64,000 bases of DNA, from positions 11,043,501 through 11,107,500 of the forward strand of contig NC_066286.1 of assembly GCF_905404315.1 (NCBI RefSeq), given 5' to 3'. Position 1 is the stretch's first letter, and every line of letters begins with the position of its first letter. Source of the stretch: Leptidea sinapis. Lineage: Eukaryota > Arthropoda > Insecta > Lepidoptera > Pieridae. The notes below the pieces were generated by a model, which did no database searches, had not been told where the DNA came from, and saw nothing but the letters and a program-made list of their open reading frames with translations. The translations under genes were made by a program, and so were the position numbers. Positions 20,781 to 32,660 of the stretch are shown in pieces.

Positions 20781-21364
20781 TTATATTTCTGGTTAAATAA
20801 GCTGTACTTGGATTAAAAAAGAGGTAACTATGTATATCTTTGTTTTGTTTCATTTAATAATAAATGAAAATTCACGGTATGCCACATTAATAAAAAATAA
20901 AATAAAATATTTAAATAACCTTTAACATTTTTTAAAATAAATAAGAATAAACTTCACAAAGTAAAATAACGAATCTATTATAGTCAACTATAATTTGGCC
21001 TGTGAATTTACTTGAAAATTTGACAAAAATTGTCTCTAAAGACGACTTAAAGTATTAATTAAAAATGTCGGATAATTATTCAGTGGAGTTTACAAAGTCC
21101 TCTTGTAATGGCAATTTCGAAGAGGGCAACTTTTCCACGCCAAGTTTCAAATTGTTTTTACAAGTTTTGACCCTTCACCTTTTCTCAAAGGCAAGGGATT
21201 AAAAAGATCTCGTTCAATAGAATATATTCTATTTGAACATTATTTAAAAGGGCTACTTAAGTTACAAGTGATTATCAGAAAGAACATGGCTACAATATCA
21301 GAATTCTATACGATAGTGTGTACTAACTTCGAACTAACTAGTAATGTGTAAGCATTACTGTGTT
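20781..21364. other. Intergenic, no recognised gene
   Basis: AT-rich, with no coding or repeat signal that I can name. Confidence 0.4.
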
Positions 21365-21580
21365 TCGGTCTGAAGGGCGCCGTAGCTAGTGAAATTACTG
21401 GGCAAATTTGACCTGACATCTTATGTCTCAAGGTGACGAGCGTAGTTGTGGTCCCGCTCAGAATTTTTAGGGTTTTTCAAGAATCCTGAGCGGCACTGCA
21501 TTGGAATGGGCAGGGCGTATCAATTACTATCAGCTGAACGTGCTGAACTGCTCGTCTCGTCCCTTATTTTCACAAAAAAG
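21365..21580 (+). repeat. Dispersed repeat, family C (GGCACTGCATTG)
   Basis: Contains TTTTTCAAGAATCCTGAGCG then GCACTGCATTGGAATGGGCA, GGGCGTATCAATTAC and CTCGTCTCGTCCCTTATTTT. The same series occurs at 58553-58735. It is probably a retrotransposon 3' end; no ORF is visible. Confidence 0.6.
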
Positions 21581-21859
21581 GTACTAACTGCGATGAAGTG
21601 CAACACCTGCAGCTCAACTCTGCAATGGATGAGGAAGGCAAGGCGTGAATCAGTGACCCAACTTGCTGGCCCACTGCCAGTATCTTTCAGCCTTATGCGT
21701 TCATGGATAAGCTCTCTCTCCAAAAATCTACACAATAACCTATGGATAAGCGTCTGAAGTTGTAAACAGACTGACAGATGATAGACGAAAGAAGCGATAC
21801 ATGACTATAAACTTTCAGCCCAAACTGACAGGTCAGCTTAAACAAACATGATGTCCAAA

Positions 21860-22115
21860 TCATGGAGGCCGCCCTGACGAGTCATACATCAGTAAATAAG
21901 CACCTTTTCACAATCGGCGTAACGAACACCCCTAGTGCAGAGGATGTCTGGCTGAAGAAGAAACGGTCACTCAAGTACATAGTCCTGGAATGAGCAAAAG
22001 CGACCAACCAACGGGCAAAAATCTTATTAAATATAAGGTCGCTCTGAGATGTCTGCGAACATGCCTGGAGTGTTCTGAATTTCTAGAAAGAGCTCGGGCT
22101 AGCATTGCATGCAAC
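21860..22115 (+). mobile_element. C-terminal fragment of a LINE ORF2 (RNase H-bearing type)
   Basis: One frame reads TSHTSVNKHLFTIGVTNTPS, then WLKKKRSLKYIVLE before a stop, then AKATNQRAKILLNIRSL. The layout matches the NRHLFTIGVTDSPLC...EEET..HVLLEC tail seen after the RNase H domain in insect non-LTR elements, from memory of that family. The C-x2-C cysteines are lost. 21586-21859 may be part of the same element but was not recognised. Confidence 0.5.
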
Positions 22116-22499
22116 TAAGTGTGGTTTAATTGCGGAAACAGGAGCCCCTATTCTATACCAATTTCCGCCGTTTCACATATTTTTGCGAGGTTAATTTTAA
22201 ATCACAATACAAACAGAATTGTTGGGATTGCATTTCAAGGGGATATGGAGGCATATGTAATTTTCGAGATGCTTCAAAAACTTTGTATCAGCTGCATGTC
22301 CATAGTTACCAATACAGTTATCTAGAAAACCACGTCTCCTAGATATAAGAAATATTTTGCTTTATGGAAACAAACAAATATTTCCATGAATAATGAAGTT
22401 ACCCGCAAGGACTGTTGTTCACAGGCCGTTCTTAGAAACTAAAAGGCACTAGGAAATATTCTCTTGAATGATGAAAATATTTTCAAGAGCACTCTTTTT

Positions 22500-22860
22500 T
22501 CTATGCAAAAGGAGGGCATACAGGTCACCAGATATTAAGTGATTACCGCCGCCCACATTCTCCTGCAACACCAGAGGAAGCAAAGGAGCGTTGAAGGCCT
22601 TTTAGCCAGGTATAGAAACGCGCCTTTTCGTGAACGTACCGATGTCGTAGTTTCCTGGAAACACCGTGCTTGAAATCTCGTTTTATAGTTGTACGTGGCA
22701 GATAATATTTTAAAACCACATTGTGTACCAATGCCACACATCCAGATGTGGTCGTGCCAACATAGAGCACAGGATCTCCCACAATTCGAGTAGAGTACGT
22801 TGCACGCGGTCAAATGATTCGAGTTGCTACTGGGTTGCACTAGTGCATGGTTCTAGACCG
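22500..22860 (-). mobile_element. LINE family A, 3' part, minus strand
   Basis: On the minus strand, fragments equivalent to LEPFDRVQR..., RIVGDPVL, HLDVWHW and VSRKLRHRYVHEKARF can be read across frames, then SSGVAGECGRR before the stop and the ISGDLYALL... end, followed by an A-rich tail. This aligns in order with copy 1 at 1840-2275. The upstream half continues at 23040-23225, separated by an RTE insertion. Confidence 0.75.
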
Positions 22861-22870
22861 AAGATGAAAG

Positions 22871-23039
22871 CATTATCATCATCATCATCATAATTTCAGC
22901 CGGAAGACGTCCACTGCTGGATAAAGGCTTCCTCCAAAGATCGCCATGACGATCGGTCCCGCGCTGCCTTCATCCAACCTATTCCGGCGATCTTGACCAG
23001 ATCGTCGGTCCACCTTGTGGGGGGCCTACCAACACTTAA
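22871..23039 (-). mobile_element. RTE-type LINE 3' end, nested in LINE A
   Basis: The minus strand reads the RTE C-terminus (RPPTRWTDDLVKIAGIGW..., FVQQWTSSG) and ends in a TGATGATGATGATGA tail, seen on the + strand as ATCATCATCATCATC at its left edge. It separates two collinear parts of a family A LINE, so it inserted later. A second copy is at 26070-26335. Confidence 0.85.
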
Positions 23040-23225
23040 ATAAAGCAATATATAGGTACTCCATATGCTTTGTAGAGTGGTATCTGGGCCGGATTAAAAT
23101 ATTGCCTTGCTCTATTTATGACCCCCAGTTTCTTCTAGGCCATTTGACATTGCCTTCTAAACAACCAGCATTCCGATACTAAGCAACGCATTAAGGGCAG
23201 TGTTATCGTTGGTGGTCAAATTGCG
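23040..23225 (-). mobile_element. LINE family A, upstream part, minus strand
   Basis: The minus strand yields KKLGVINRARQYFNP, LYKAYGVP and similar pieces, equivalent to the KELGVINRARQYFKPAHIL region of copy 1 near 1690-1760. It is the part of the element that lies 5' of the RTE insertion. Confidence 0.65.
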
Positions 23226-24404
23226 TTTCCTTTAAATACTCGATTTTGTAATTGAATGCTAATCTTAAGAGAGAAAAAATAAAAATTAAGTTTAAACATA
23301 TTTTTATAATATCAATATAATATACATGATTAATTGTTTTACAAACTGATAGCGAACGTGAATCGTTGAACGTATTGGCTTGGCTCTATTCGTTGTTTGA
23401 TTCAACTAATTTAAAAACAACCTTCGATGTTCTCTCCAAGTGAATGCTTAAATCTATCAGCACCTTTATAATGATGTTAAAGAATCAAACGAGCATTCGA
23501 CAAACGAAGGAAATGAAAACGTCTATCAATAAATAAAGACTCGCCAACTCAACTAGATACGTAAAGTTTCACAAACAACTTTTATTCGGGTCTTGCAAGT
23601 CATAATTAAGTAGCCTAACGAATTTAAATATTTGCCTTGAGAAGATTTAGAATTCTTAAAGTATTTGATGTTTTATTTGCACGTCTTTTGTTTATAAGCC
23701 TTTTGAATAATAATTATTGTTCTTAATTCAAAGTCTTCAAGTCTATTGAAAGTCAGAACCCATTCGTAAGAGAAATGCCACAGACTTAAGAACAACTGGT
23801 CGCATGAAATTTAGCAGAACTTTGAAGAAATGAGTACATTTGATAGATGACAATACAAATATTTTATTATCTTTGGATATATTATTTACAATGATATAGC
23901 TAAATAGATATAGACGTAGCTGTTGGTGAAAAAGTCTTTTCGCATATAGTATGTATAAACTTGTAACAAAATCTCTTTGGCTTTATTTCTATCTGGCTGG
24001 TTTTGATGACATTAAAAAGGTTAAATTTAAAAACCACTTTTTCGAATTAATAAGCCAATTAGTAACCTGATAATCAGAGTTCCATTTATGTTTTTCTTTC
24101 TGCCATGCGTGCTCCACTCTCACGTGAGACCATAGCCTATAATCTCAACAAGAATCTAGGTGACATTATCCCCGAGAGCTAGTATACACACTCTCAAGGT
24201 TCTCAACACAGTTCTCAGCTCGACGATGATGGACGCAGAACTACCTGCTGCGACAAGTTTATTTTTTTGTTTTTTATTTCATCAATGGATTTTTAGTTAA
24301 TTTTTAAACTAATATTCCATAATATCGGTGTTGTTTGAAAATATTCTAGGAATGTCAATTCAAATTCGTTCGTCCAAATCCGGCTCATGCTCGGTAAATC
24401 ACCA
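23226..24404. other. Intergenic, no recognised gene
   Basis: AT-rich sequence. No coding, RNA or repeat feature was recognised. Confidence 0.45.
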
Positions 24405-24540
24405 TCGGTAAACACCAGAGGAATCACAGGGGCGTTAATGGCCTTTAAGTAGGATGCGCTTTTTTTGAACGTACCCATGTCGTATCGTCCTGGAAACACC
24501 ATACAAGGAAGCTTATTCCACAGCTTGGTTGAAGGGGTTT
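24405..24540 (-). mobile_element. LINE family A, short C-terminal piece
   Basis: The minus strand reads LWNKLPCMVFPGRYDMGTFK and KSASYLKAINAPVIPLVF, equivalent to the C-terminus of family A (LWNEVPCAVFPGRYDMGTFK at 2100-2160). Confidence 0.8.
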
Positions 24541-24734
24541 ATTTCCTGAAAATAAATATGTATAATAATGATATGTTCTCACTACTTGATACCTTATTAG
24601 CAGTCTTTTTATGTAAAGTATTTTTAATGTTGTAATTAATACTTTTGGGCTAACACTACTGAAATAATGAAGTGTAATAACTGTTGTATAATAGTGTGTC
24701 TCCGAAGAAACACGTTTTTTTCTATCGATTCATT
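24541..24734. other. Intergenic, no recognised feature
   Basis: AT-rich, no signal. Confidence 0.4.
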
Positions 24735-24845
24735 TCAGAGATAAGAGTTATACTCTATGGAGCGTTGCTGTCATCTCAGGTCTAGTGCACCGAAGATCGA
24801 ACCATTTCAGCGCGTGCAACGCAGAGCTTCTCGAATTGACTCTTT
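24735..24845 (+). mobile_element. LINE family A, small piece on + strand
   Basis: TACTCTATGGAGCGTTGCTG followed by TCATCTCAGGTCTAGTGCAC and GAACCATTTCAGCGCGTGCA matches the MEYC.HLWSGA...LDPFNRVQR segment of copy 1 near 1790-1855. Confidence 0.6.
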
Positions 24846-26069
24846 AATAAAAAAGGATCAACTTGAGAAGATAGCAATTAAAAAGAAAGAGTGAAATTGG
24901 ATAGGCAGGTGTTTAAGTTAGCTTTAATATTTAAAAGGTATTTATGTTACAATTTAAAAGCTGTGTAAGCTGTAAATTGTAGGCAACTTGTATTTAGGCG
25001 CGTCGTATATTTAAGTGAAACATTTAAGTGTCGTAGTTAACGACGATAGCTTGTATACGGCTCGGTAACCTTTTATTTAAGTATTTATTTGAACTGTTGT
25101 CCTGACAAACCTTTTATTGTTTAAACGATGACCACAGAGCAATGAAAATAGTAGGTGAAAAAAAAACGACTTTATATTGATTAATAAATGTTAGAGAGTT
25201 TTTTTTACTAATAGTAAATAATAATTATTTAGTATTTAAATAAAATACTTGTAAAACGCGTGTAATTTTTACTGTATTTTTAAATTGGGTTTTTCAGATT
25301 TTTTTTTTAAATATTATATTAGTCAACCCGATGTTTCGTTATCTTGGCAGATCACGTTTTCATGAAGACTGCGGTTGACAGGAACCGTGATAGTATTTGT
25401 CATAGTTGTCATTGTGAAGTTTAGCGACATTTGTTGCCCGACGGTCTGAAATTATCGTCCGTGGTAGGTCGGGTGAAATTAGCACCTATTAAAAATGTAA
25501 GGGAGTACAAAATTTAAAAACAAGTAATTTTTATATATATTATGAACCCTTGATAGTACATTAGTTAAAGTCGCAACTATTGGGAATTGTAAAGCCTGAA
25601 ATGTCGTTACCATTATAATGAAGGAAATAGGATTCAAAACTATTTGCAGAAATTGCTATTAAAATAGCCTGAGGGCGGTGGCTCCATACCCAATCTGTGG
25701 TATCATTAAAAATCATTTATCCTTACCACATAAAAGTCTAAAAATCCTTTCGAATTTCGTAACATATTTGTTTTGTACATTTTCTGAGATTATGTTGTTG
25801 TAAAAGCATACACAAAAGCATACAATAGGTACATCTCCAACAAAAGACTAACAAACTCGAGTTAACAGAGTAGTAAGCATAACAAGATGTTTGTTCCTAG
25901 TGTTGACATTATAATTATCACTATAATTATTACTAAAATCTGGTGGAACGAGGATTCAATTAAATTGCTCTTTTAAATATATGATTATTTTGTTTTACAA
26001 TTTTACGCTTCAAATAAATACATATTGGGCAATGTCAAAATATTTAACTTTTTAAATAAGTCTTTACAT
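24846..26069. other. Intergenic; one possible repeat, no gene
   Basis: Mostly AT-rich. Near 25322-25400 the string GTCAACCCGATGTTTCG is followed about 55 bases later by GCGGTTGACAGGAACCGTG, a loose inverted pair that looks like a dispersed-element end; the family is not identified. Confidence 0.4.
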
Positions 26070-26335
26070 GAATCATCATCAGATCATCATTTCAGCCGGA
26101 AGACGTCCATTGCTGGACAAAGGCCTCCCCCAAATATCGCCATGACGATCTGTCCTGCGCTGCTCTCATCCATCCTACTCCGGTGATCTTGACCAGATCG
26201 TCGGTCCATCTTGTGGGGGGCCTACCAACACTACGCCTTCCGGTACGTGGCCATTGGAGGACCTTACTGCCCCAGCGGCCATCTGTACGCCGAGCTATGT
26301 GCCCTGCCCACTGCCTGCATGAATAGGTCGGATCA
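26070..26335 (-). mobile_element. RTE-type LINE 3' end
   Basis: The minus strand encodes in one frame AHSSAYRWPLGQ-type and, in the correct frame, ARRTDGRWGSKVLQWPRTG, RRSVGRPPTRWTDDLVKITG, VGWMRAAQDRSSWRYLGEAF and VQQWTSSG, then a stop and a TGATGATCTGATGATGATT tail. This is the typical C-terminus of an RTE-clade ORF. It is 5'-truncated and belongs to the same family as 22871-23039. Confidence 0.88.
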
Positions 26336-26924
26336 ACTCCACATATATAACGAATATATTTTTTTGAGCAACAAATGCTTCATATACTCCTGTGCCAGTG
26401 TGAGAAAACCGTATCATAGATGTGTCGCTTCAGTAAGCGACATATCCATGGTACGCCATTAAAGATAACTTATCAGAAGCAAACCGCATAACATTATCTT
26501 AATAATCTCCAGAATATAAACTATATCATAACTATTTAAAATTTAATTTTGACAATAACATATATTTTTTTTAGAAACGAAAATACTTTACCTACTAACT
26601 TATAAGCCTGCACTGTGTATTTGAATGAACGGTAAAAGTGAGTTTTATCAGGGTCGGCTGCTTTTCACAACTAGTGAATTCGGAAAAATTTGGCATCGAC
26701 AAAACGTTATAGAAAATACAAACGATAAAATCGCTTCATTTAAATGTTGTTGTGGAAATATGTCCTGACCAGGCTTTGTTGGTATAACTTTGAATTGTTT
26801 CTCTCGATTAAATTTTCTCTCTTTTGATTTTACTATATCTATAATAAAAAAAAGTGGTTTTATCTGATAATATCTTTTAGATGTACTTTGTATCACTGTA
26901 TGTACAACATTGCATTTACGAATC
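26336..26924. other. Intergenic, no recognised gene
   Basis: AT-rich, no recognised feature. Confidence 0.4.
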
Positions 26925-27140
26925 AGTCAAAGTCAAACTTTATTTTTAGGCTTAAAGGCTTTTTTTCTTTAGGCTTAAACTAAGCGATTTTGTACCGTCA
27001 TTATAATATTTCATATTTATTAAATTACTGAATCTACCGTATGGTCCGAAAAAAAAAAAACCTCTTGAGAAGAGCATACAAGAAACTCAAAAACTCTTTT
27101 AAATTAAATAGTATTTTACAATAGCTGTAATATACATAAC
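26925..27140 (-). repeat. Dispersed repeat, family D (AGTCAAAGTCAAA tail)
   Basis: Starts on the + strand with AGTCAAAGTCAAACTTTATT and continues with AGGCTTAAACTAAGCGATTT, TAAATTACTGAATC and CTCTTGAGAAGAGCATA. The same series is at 38550-38720. The simple tail at the left means the element is on the minus strand; it is probably a LINE 3' UTR. Confidence 0.6.
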
Positions 27141-27329
27141 AAATTAGTTTGTAAGGCACTCATTTACAACTAACATAACTATATCACTAAGGTACGCGGA
27201 TAAAGCATTCTAGCAGAGTGCTTGTTCTACCAAAATTCTTCAGAAAATCACTACCAATAACACTAGCTAGCATATTTATAGCTAGATGATAGGTGTATAG
27301 GTTAGTGCGAGATAGCTTATATTAAACTA
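27141..27329. other. Intergenic, no recognised feature
   Basis: No signal. Confidence 0.35.
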
Positions 27330-27650
27330 GTGGACCCGACAGACGTTGTCCTGTACACACGTCTTAAATTTGAAAAATCGGTCCAGCCGTTAGGAGGAGT
27401 TCACTAACATACGCATGAGCAGGAGAATTATATTATATGGACGGAATTGAGAATCTAAACCAATCTCAAATTCACTGAAACAAACAAAAAAATCATCAAA
27501 ATCGGTCCAGCCGTTTAGGATGTAGTTTAATTGTGAATCTAAACCATTCTCGAATCCACCTGAAGACACACAGAAAGTTTCATCAAAATCGGCCCAGCCG
27601 TCTAAGAGGAGTTCAGTGACATACACACGCACACAAGAAATATATATATT
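27330..27650 (+). repeat. Dispersed repeat with AAAATCGGTCCAGCCGTTTAGG modules
   Basis: Starts CCCGACAGACGTTGTCCTGT and contains three copies of an AATCGG(T/C)CCAGCCGT module (near 27378, 27501 and 27587), separated by GAGAATCTAAACC-type strings, ending ATACACACGCACACAAG and a short AT run. It has the look of a common insect non-autonomous element; the class is not certain. Confidence 0.6.
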
Positions 27651-28139
27651 AAGATATTCACTATGAATCTGGTCATAATATACAAAAAGGATTTTTCATA
27701 TCCGAAGTGTAGATCCAGAGAGAGAAAACAAACAGACAAAGAATCCTTAAAATAAATTATTTTCACGCAAATGTTCGTCTCCACGCCACAGATTATCGAA
27801 GACGGTTTCGATATCATGGCCATAAACAATGTTTTTTCGGCTTTAGATTCATAACAGAACACACTATTGCATGTGCTATCTGTAATTGAAAGATTCAATC
27901 AATGCTTTCACGTGTATTAAAAGGTGTTTCACAATCGCTCACGTTTTGTCCTATCACGTGCACTAGAGAAATGACAAAGAGGACCAGAAGAAATAGCTCA
28001 TGTATTTTATTTTGCTTATAATGATGTAGTTAGATATAAACTATGAGGATAATAGATTTTTTTTCGAAAATATTTTTAAAAATAGTAGAAGTGTACAAAC
28101 GTGCAATAAATAGAATTAGGTTTCACAAACACATTCACA
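27651..28139. other. Intergenic, no recognised gene
   Basis: No coding or repeat signal recognised. Confidence 0.4.
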
Positions 28140-28375
28140 AATATTAAGACCACTTTATTCTGATAACGAAAAACAAGCGTACAGGACACCTGCTATTAGG
28201 TGATCACCGCCGCCCACATTCTCTTAATAAAACTAGAGGAAACCACACGAGTGATTTTACCTTTTAGAAAGGCGAACGGGCGTTTTTTGAAACTCGCCAT
28301 GTCGCATCGTCCCGGAAACACCGCACTAATTTCATTCCACAGCCTAGTAGAAGAAAGTTCGTTGAAAACTGCACA
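28140..28375 (-). mobile_element. LINE family A, 3' end, minus strand
   Basis: The minus strand shows the element's C-terminus (RLWNEI..., VFPGRCDMASFKKRPF) and terminates, as in other copies, with the ...RRMWAAVIT / sequence over GGTGATCACCGCCGCCCACA on the + strand, then GTACGCTTGTTTTTCGTTAT-like end sequence. Truncated. Confidence 0.75.
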
Positions 28376-28787
28376 GTAGAGGATGGAAGAAGGAGTGTAT
28401 TATACAGGATATTATGATAGGAGTGAAAAAAAATTACATTCTATAAGTTTTACTCAAATTTTACTCAAAATTTTAGTCACTAAAACTCAGTTTAACTCAG
28501 TTATTTATTTAATAATAAAATGATTTTGTTTATATTTGTTAATAATAATTAATCATTAATTATTTTAAATAATACTTATGTCAAATGACAAATTTATCTA
28601 CAGCTATTATATTACTATTTAACAAATTAAATTTATTATTTATATTATTACCTACTATTATTTACTGACAAAACCGTATCTCAGTCATTAACATTTACAC
28701 ACACAAACTGCCACATAACACTCAAATAAAGGATCAGACCACAGACCACAGACTACTTTCACCCACTATTACTGTAATAGTTATTTA
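28376..28787. other. Intergenic, no recognised gene
   Basis: Very AT-rich. No feature recognised. Confidence 0.4.
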
Positions 28788-28877
28788 TGCAACTGTTGTG
28801 TAATAAGGGGTATTAAAACACGAATGTGATAATAGTATCACATGAGTGTTTTAATACCTAATTATCAACAGTTGCAT
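28788..28877. repeat. Long imperfect palindrome next to a MITE
   Basis: GCAACTGTTG near 28788 pairs with CAACAGTTGC near 28866, and GGTATTAAAACAC near 28808 pairs with GTGTTTTAATACC near 28846. TGTGATA/TATCACA lies at the centre. It would fold into one hairpin of about 90 bases. It abuts the inverted-repeat element at 28885-29464 and may be part of it. Confidence 0.75.
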
Positions 28878-28884
28878 ACAAGAC

Positions 28885-29464
28885 TTTATCTACACCCAGA
28901 ATATGAATCCTCTAAAAGATTCTGAAACAGTTAGCTTACTGCTAACACTAAAACACCAGTCCTAGTAGTAACCTAATATCATTAATTACTGATTATATAC
29001 ATATAAACTAAGTATTGAAACAATTATTTATTTTAGTAGTCATTTACATTTTGTAGAGTGCAATGATTTAAATTCACTCGAATATAATGTCCTTTTGCAG
29101 CGTTTAAAATGAATCGCTCATTTTTTGTAAACAAAACAATAAAAATATCGAAGCAAAATGGCGGGGATTCGAATAACCTACTTTTTTTTTACGGCGCGCT
29201 ATGTTCTGGTAATGTGGAACGCGCGTAAACGAAAATGTGCTTTTTTTGAAATTCATACAATAAGAATGTGGCTGTCTGTTGAAACTCTTTGCGCATGAAG
29301 GGATCGAAAAAAAACATAGGAGTGTTGTTATGAAATTCAGTACAACATTACAACACTCGTTTGGATGATGTAATGGTTATTAGAACATTGGGTGTTTTAA
29401 TGTTGGCAATAAGCTAACTGTTTCAGAATCTTTAATAGAGGATTTAAAGCATAGGTGTAGATAA
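28885..29464. mobile_element. MITE-like element with ~72-bp terminal inverted repeats
   Basis: The left arm 28885-28956 (TTTATCTACACC ... GATTCTGAAACAGTTAGCTT ... AAAACACC) is the inverted complement of the right arm 29389-29464 (GGTGTTTTAATG ... AAGCTAACTGTTTCAGAATC ... GGTGTAGATAAA) with a few mismatches. The interior has no transposase. Length is about 580 bp. This is a foldback or MITE-type non-autonomous DNA transposon; the superfamily is not clear. Confidence 0.8.
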
Positions 29465-29619
29465 ATAACATTTAATGATATGTAAATGCAAGCATCTAAG
29501 CAAATTATGTAATCAAGGGAATTGGCTCTGGAAGAGGAAATACAGGCTCCTCATAGTTTGGCTCCAGCTATCAAAACTTTTATGTACTTACATACCATAC
29601 TTTGTCCATTGCATTTTTA

Positions 29620-29950
29620 AAGTTATACTTCATTAGGCGCGTTATGAAAAAATAATGAGAGTGAAAGTTTAAGATGCGCGCGCATCACTGTAACACAAAA
29701 CAGGAAGTTGGTTGCTAAAATTTTTGAAGTTTTTGCGACATTCGTTATTTTTTTTTTGGTTTCTTTGTCCATAGTTAGGATAGGCAAAGGGTTCAAGCCC
29801 ATACAGCCGTATTCGTTATTTAATAATTAATTGTCAAAGCTATCGTTTATTATTATAGCCAAAATTGCTCTTTCTACTAACGTAGAATAGTACGATGAAT
29901 AAATAATTTTAAGGATTTTTGCTTCGTTAGGCCAAGAAGTATAACTTCTT
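29620..29950. mobile_element. Possible MITE with AAGTTATACTTC termini
   Basis: The left end AAAGTTATACTTCATTAGGCG and the inverted right end AAGAAGTTATACTTCTTGGCC share about 15 bases. The interior contains AAGATGCGCGCGCATC and GGGTTCAAGCCCATACAGCC. No ORF. A similar terminus is at 19226-19260. Confidence 0.5.
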
Positions 29951-31962
29951 GCGTGCATACACATAAGTACACACACACTTTTTTGGTTATTAATTACAAT
30001 AAGTACTTTTTGTGAAACAAATTAAATGATTATTGTTATTTCTACATGACGTAGGCTAGTGTTCATGTTAACATTTAATAGCTTAGTGATACCGCAATGA
30101 AACGGATTATTAAAAGTAACCAAAGTTTACGTGTGTCATAATATAGAACTGATGTTAGGGAAGCTACAAACTCTCGTCTGGCGCTTAACCTGCGTGAACC
30201 AAAGCTCCACACGAGTATACTCAGGACTGTACGCTACAAGTACTTTGACAACAGTCTCAGTCTGCCACAAATACAGATGATTATAACAAATGGAGTCCAT
30301 ATTAAAATTAAGAAACATCTTGCAAGATTAAATGTTGTCATCTTATATCCTCGAGAGCCTCATTAAGCAACATGAGCAAAACAATATAATGCGGTCATTT
30401 AGTCCATAAATAATGTAAATGGTTGCTTCGCGTAGCTTTTAGGTTAAGCTTTCATGTTGCTTTATACTAAATTCCCGTAATATGTAAATCGCATTGTCAA
30501 ACTAATGGCCTCTTTACACGGAGGTAACATTGACACACTTGTAAGTCTTTTTTGACTTATTTGGGTATTACACGGCTTCTCCTAATAATATAAAAAAAGT
30601 TTATTGTGAGAGTTTCTTTAGGCGTTTCTTCTCTCTTAGAGCGCCATGTTTCCGAAGCGGTTTTTTAAGTCAACTTATCAAAATGAGAAATCTAATTCTA
30701 GAAAACAATAATATGTTCTATTATATCAAACAAATTCCCCCGCTGCGTTTGTCTGTCTGTTATATGTAAAGGTTTTATGTATAATGGTTGAAATACGATG
30801 ATGATTATTGAAGATGTCGGAAAAAATCAAGCCAGCTGGGAGCTGTCATTGAAAGCGCTGCCTTAATCACTGTAGGATATAAAAAAACAATGTTAAGTGT
30901 AATTGTTTATTCTTTATATGTCTAGAGAAAAATCCGCGACGGTATAATCTATTTTGATAAATAACTAAACCTATTGTTATATACAATGTGTCCCGGCATG
31001 TAGTAATAAAACTTTAGGTATAGTAACTATAAATTATGTATTTTATTGACGAAAATACCCCATATAGAGGATCAATTCCAAAACCCTACCTGTGTGCAGC
31101 TACTTTTACTTTTATCTTACCAAAATTCATCTTCATTTGTAAAACAACGGCGGTTAAAGCTCTATGTCTTGTAGGGGATCTCTACAACTTTGCCTTTTAA
31201 ATAAGACCAACATTAACCAAGACCAATTTATAAGATTATAATAAATAGGATAAGAGTTATAAAACAAAATAAAAATAATGCACGTCGCCCTCTGTCGACA
31301 AATATCGCCCTATGTCGCCTAATTTCACCCGCTATCGCCGAATTAAATTTCTTTATTATTATTATTATTTATATATTATAATATTTTAAAAATATTTTCT
31401 ATTATTTCAATATATAAAATATCGTACGTCTTGCCAGTGAGCTCTGGATCATTAGATGATTGAGTATTTTGGGATGATTCTGCAATGTAAGAAGGAAATA
31501 CTGCCGAAACATTTGACATATTACTGAGTATTCCTCCCCTAAACCTTGTAATCCCTGTGTTATCAGCACACAGAATGATTAGACAATATGATTTATCGTA
31601 CTATACTATTCATCGTTTTGAAGTTAGCAATCATATAATATTTCTTGATGTACTGATGACAGGAAAGTGCAGTAAATAATTAATAAACAGGTAAAAATGC
31701 ATGAGTTGCAGTGCAACATAAATAATTATTTGGGACTCGAAAGAATAAACCTACGAGTATTTCCTAAAAGCACATCCTTAATGAATAAATATGAATTTAG
31801 ATGTAACTTATGATCGTACGATGATAAGAATTAAAGCATGATATCTTTATGAATAAAATGTCGCACTTTTGCGCTTAAAACTATAATTTGACAAGCTTAT
31901 GGAACTAATGATACTTTTTATTTACAATAAAAAAAAATTAACAATAAAACAACTGACTTTCT
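29951..31962. other. Intergenic, no recognised gene
   Basis: AT-rich. 30598-30690 has faint similarity to family B (GAGAGTTTCTTTAGGCGTTT then CTTCTCTCTTAGAG). Otherwise nothing recognised. Confidence 0.4.
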
Positions 31963-32660
31963 AAAACACTATTCCAAGACAATAGATATAATATGCTTAT
32001 AACTTTTCTTACTTCTTAGTGCATATTATATCTATTGTTTTGGAATAGTGTTTTTGAAGTCGGTTGTTTAATTGTTAATTTTTTTTTATTTTTGGTGAAT
32101 TTGATTACAGACAGAAATTCTGCCACAGATCGCACCCTTACTGTAAGTCGATAAGGAGTTCCATTGATCATCATATTCGACTACGACAATTACTTGATCA
32201 TAACTATGTTATAGTAAATGACTTAAATATCCTAATAGCATAAAAAAGATTCGGCCAAGTATCGTTAATTTGCTCCTTAGAATTGAAGAGTTCCGTTACC
32301 TTGTCATGGATTCCATAATCAGAACTCAACTAAACTATCTTTGAAGTATATTCTTTCCAATAAAAAAAGAATCATCGAAATCGGTTGGCGCGATATTGAG
32401 TTATTCGTTAATTTGTCATCCACATACGTATAGCAAATTTAAGACTTTTATAGTTTTCTCATGGATGCCATTGTAAGATCTGGACCAATTACAATGGAAC
32501 CACACGGGAAGCACCAGCTTTCATATAAAAAAGGAATTATCAAAATCGGTTCACCTAGCCAAAAGTTTTGAGGTAACAAACGGTAATAAACGTTAAAAAA
32601 ATACCGACGAATTGAGAACCTCCTCCTTTTTTGAAGTCGGTTAACAAGTGAGAGCAAGCT
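31963..32660 (+). repeat. Dispersed repeat, family F (ends GAAGTCGGTTA), copy 1
   Basis: Begins with an inverted pair around TATTATATCTATTGTTTTGG (31980-32060). It continues with CAGATCGCACCCTTACTGTA, a GATCATCATATTCGACTACG segment, AATCATCGAAATCGGTTGGC and AATTATCAAAATCGGTTCAC modules, then AATTGAGAACCTCCTCC and TTTTGAAGTCGGTTA. Collinear copies occur at 37810-38530 (+) and 40025-40450 (-), with a short end piece near 35235-35275. Confidence 0.75.

Noticed and set aside
26211..26462. 83-codon + strand ORF
   Set aside because: It is the antisense of the RTE C-terminus; the minus-strand frame carries the recognisable RTE motifs.
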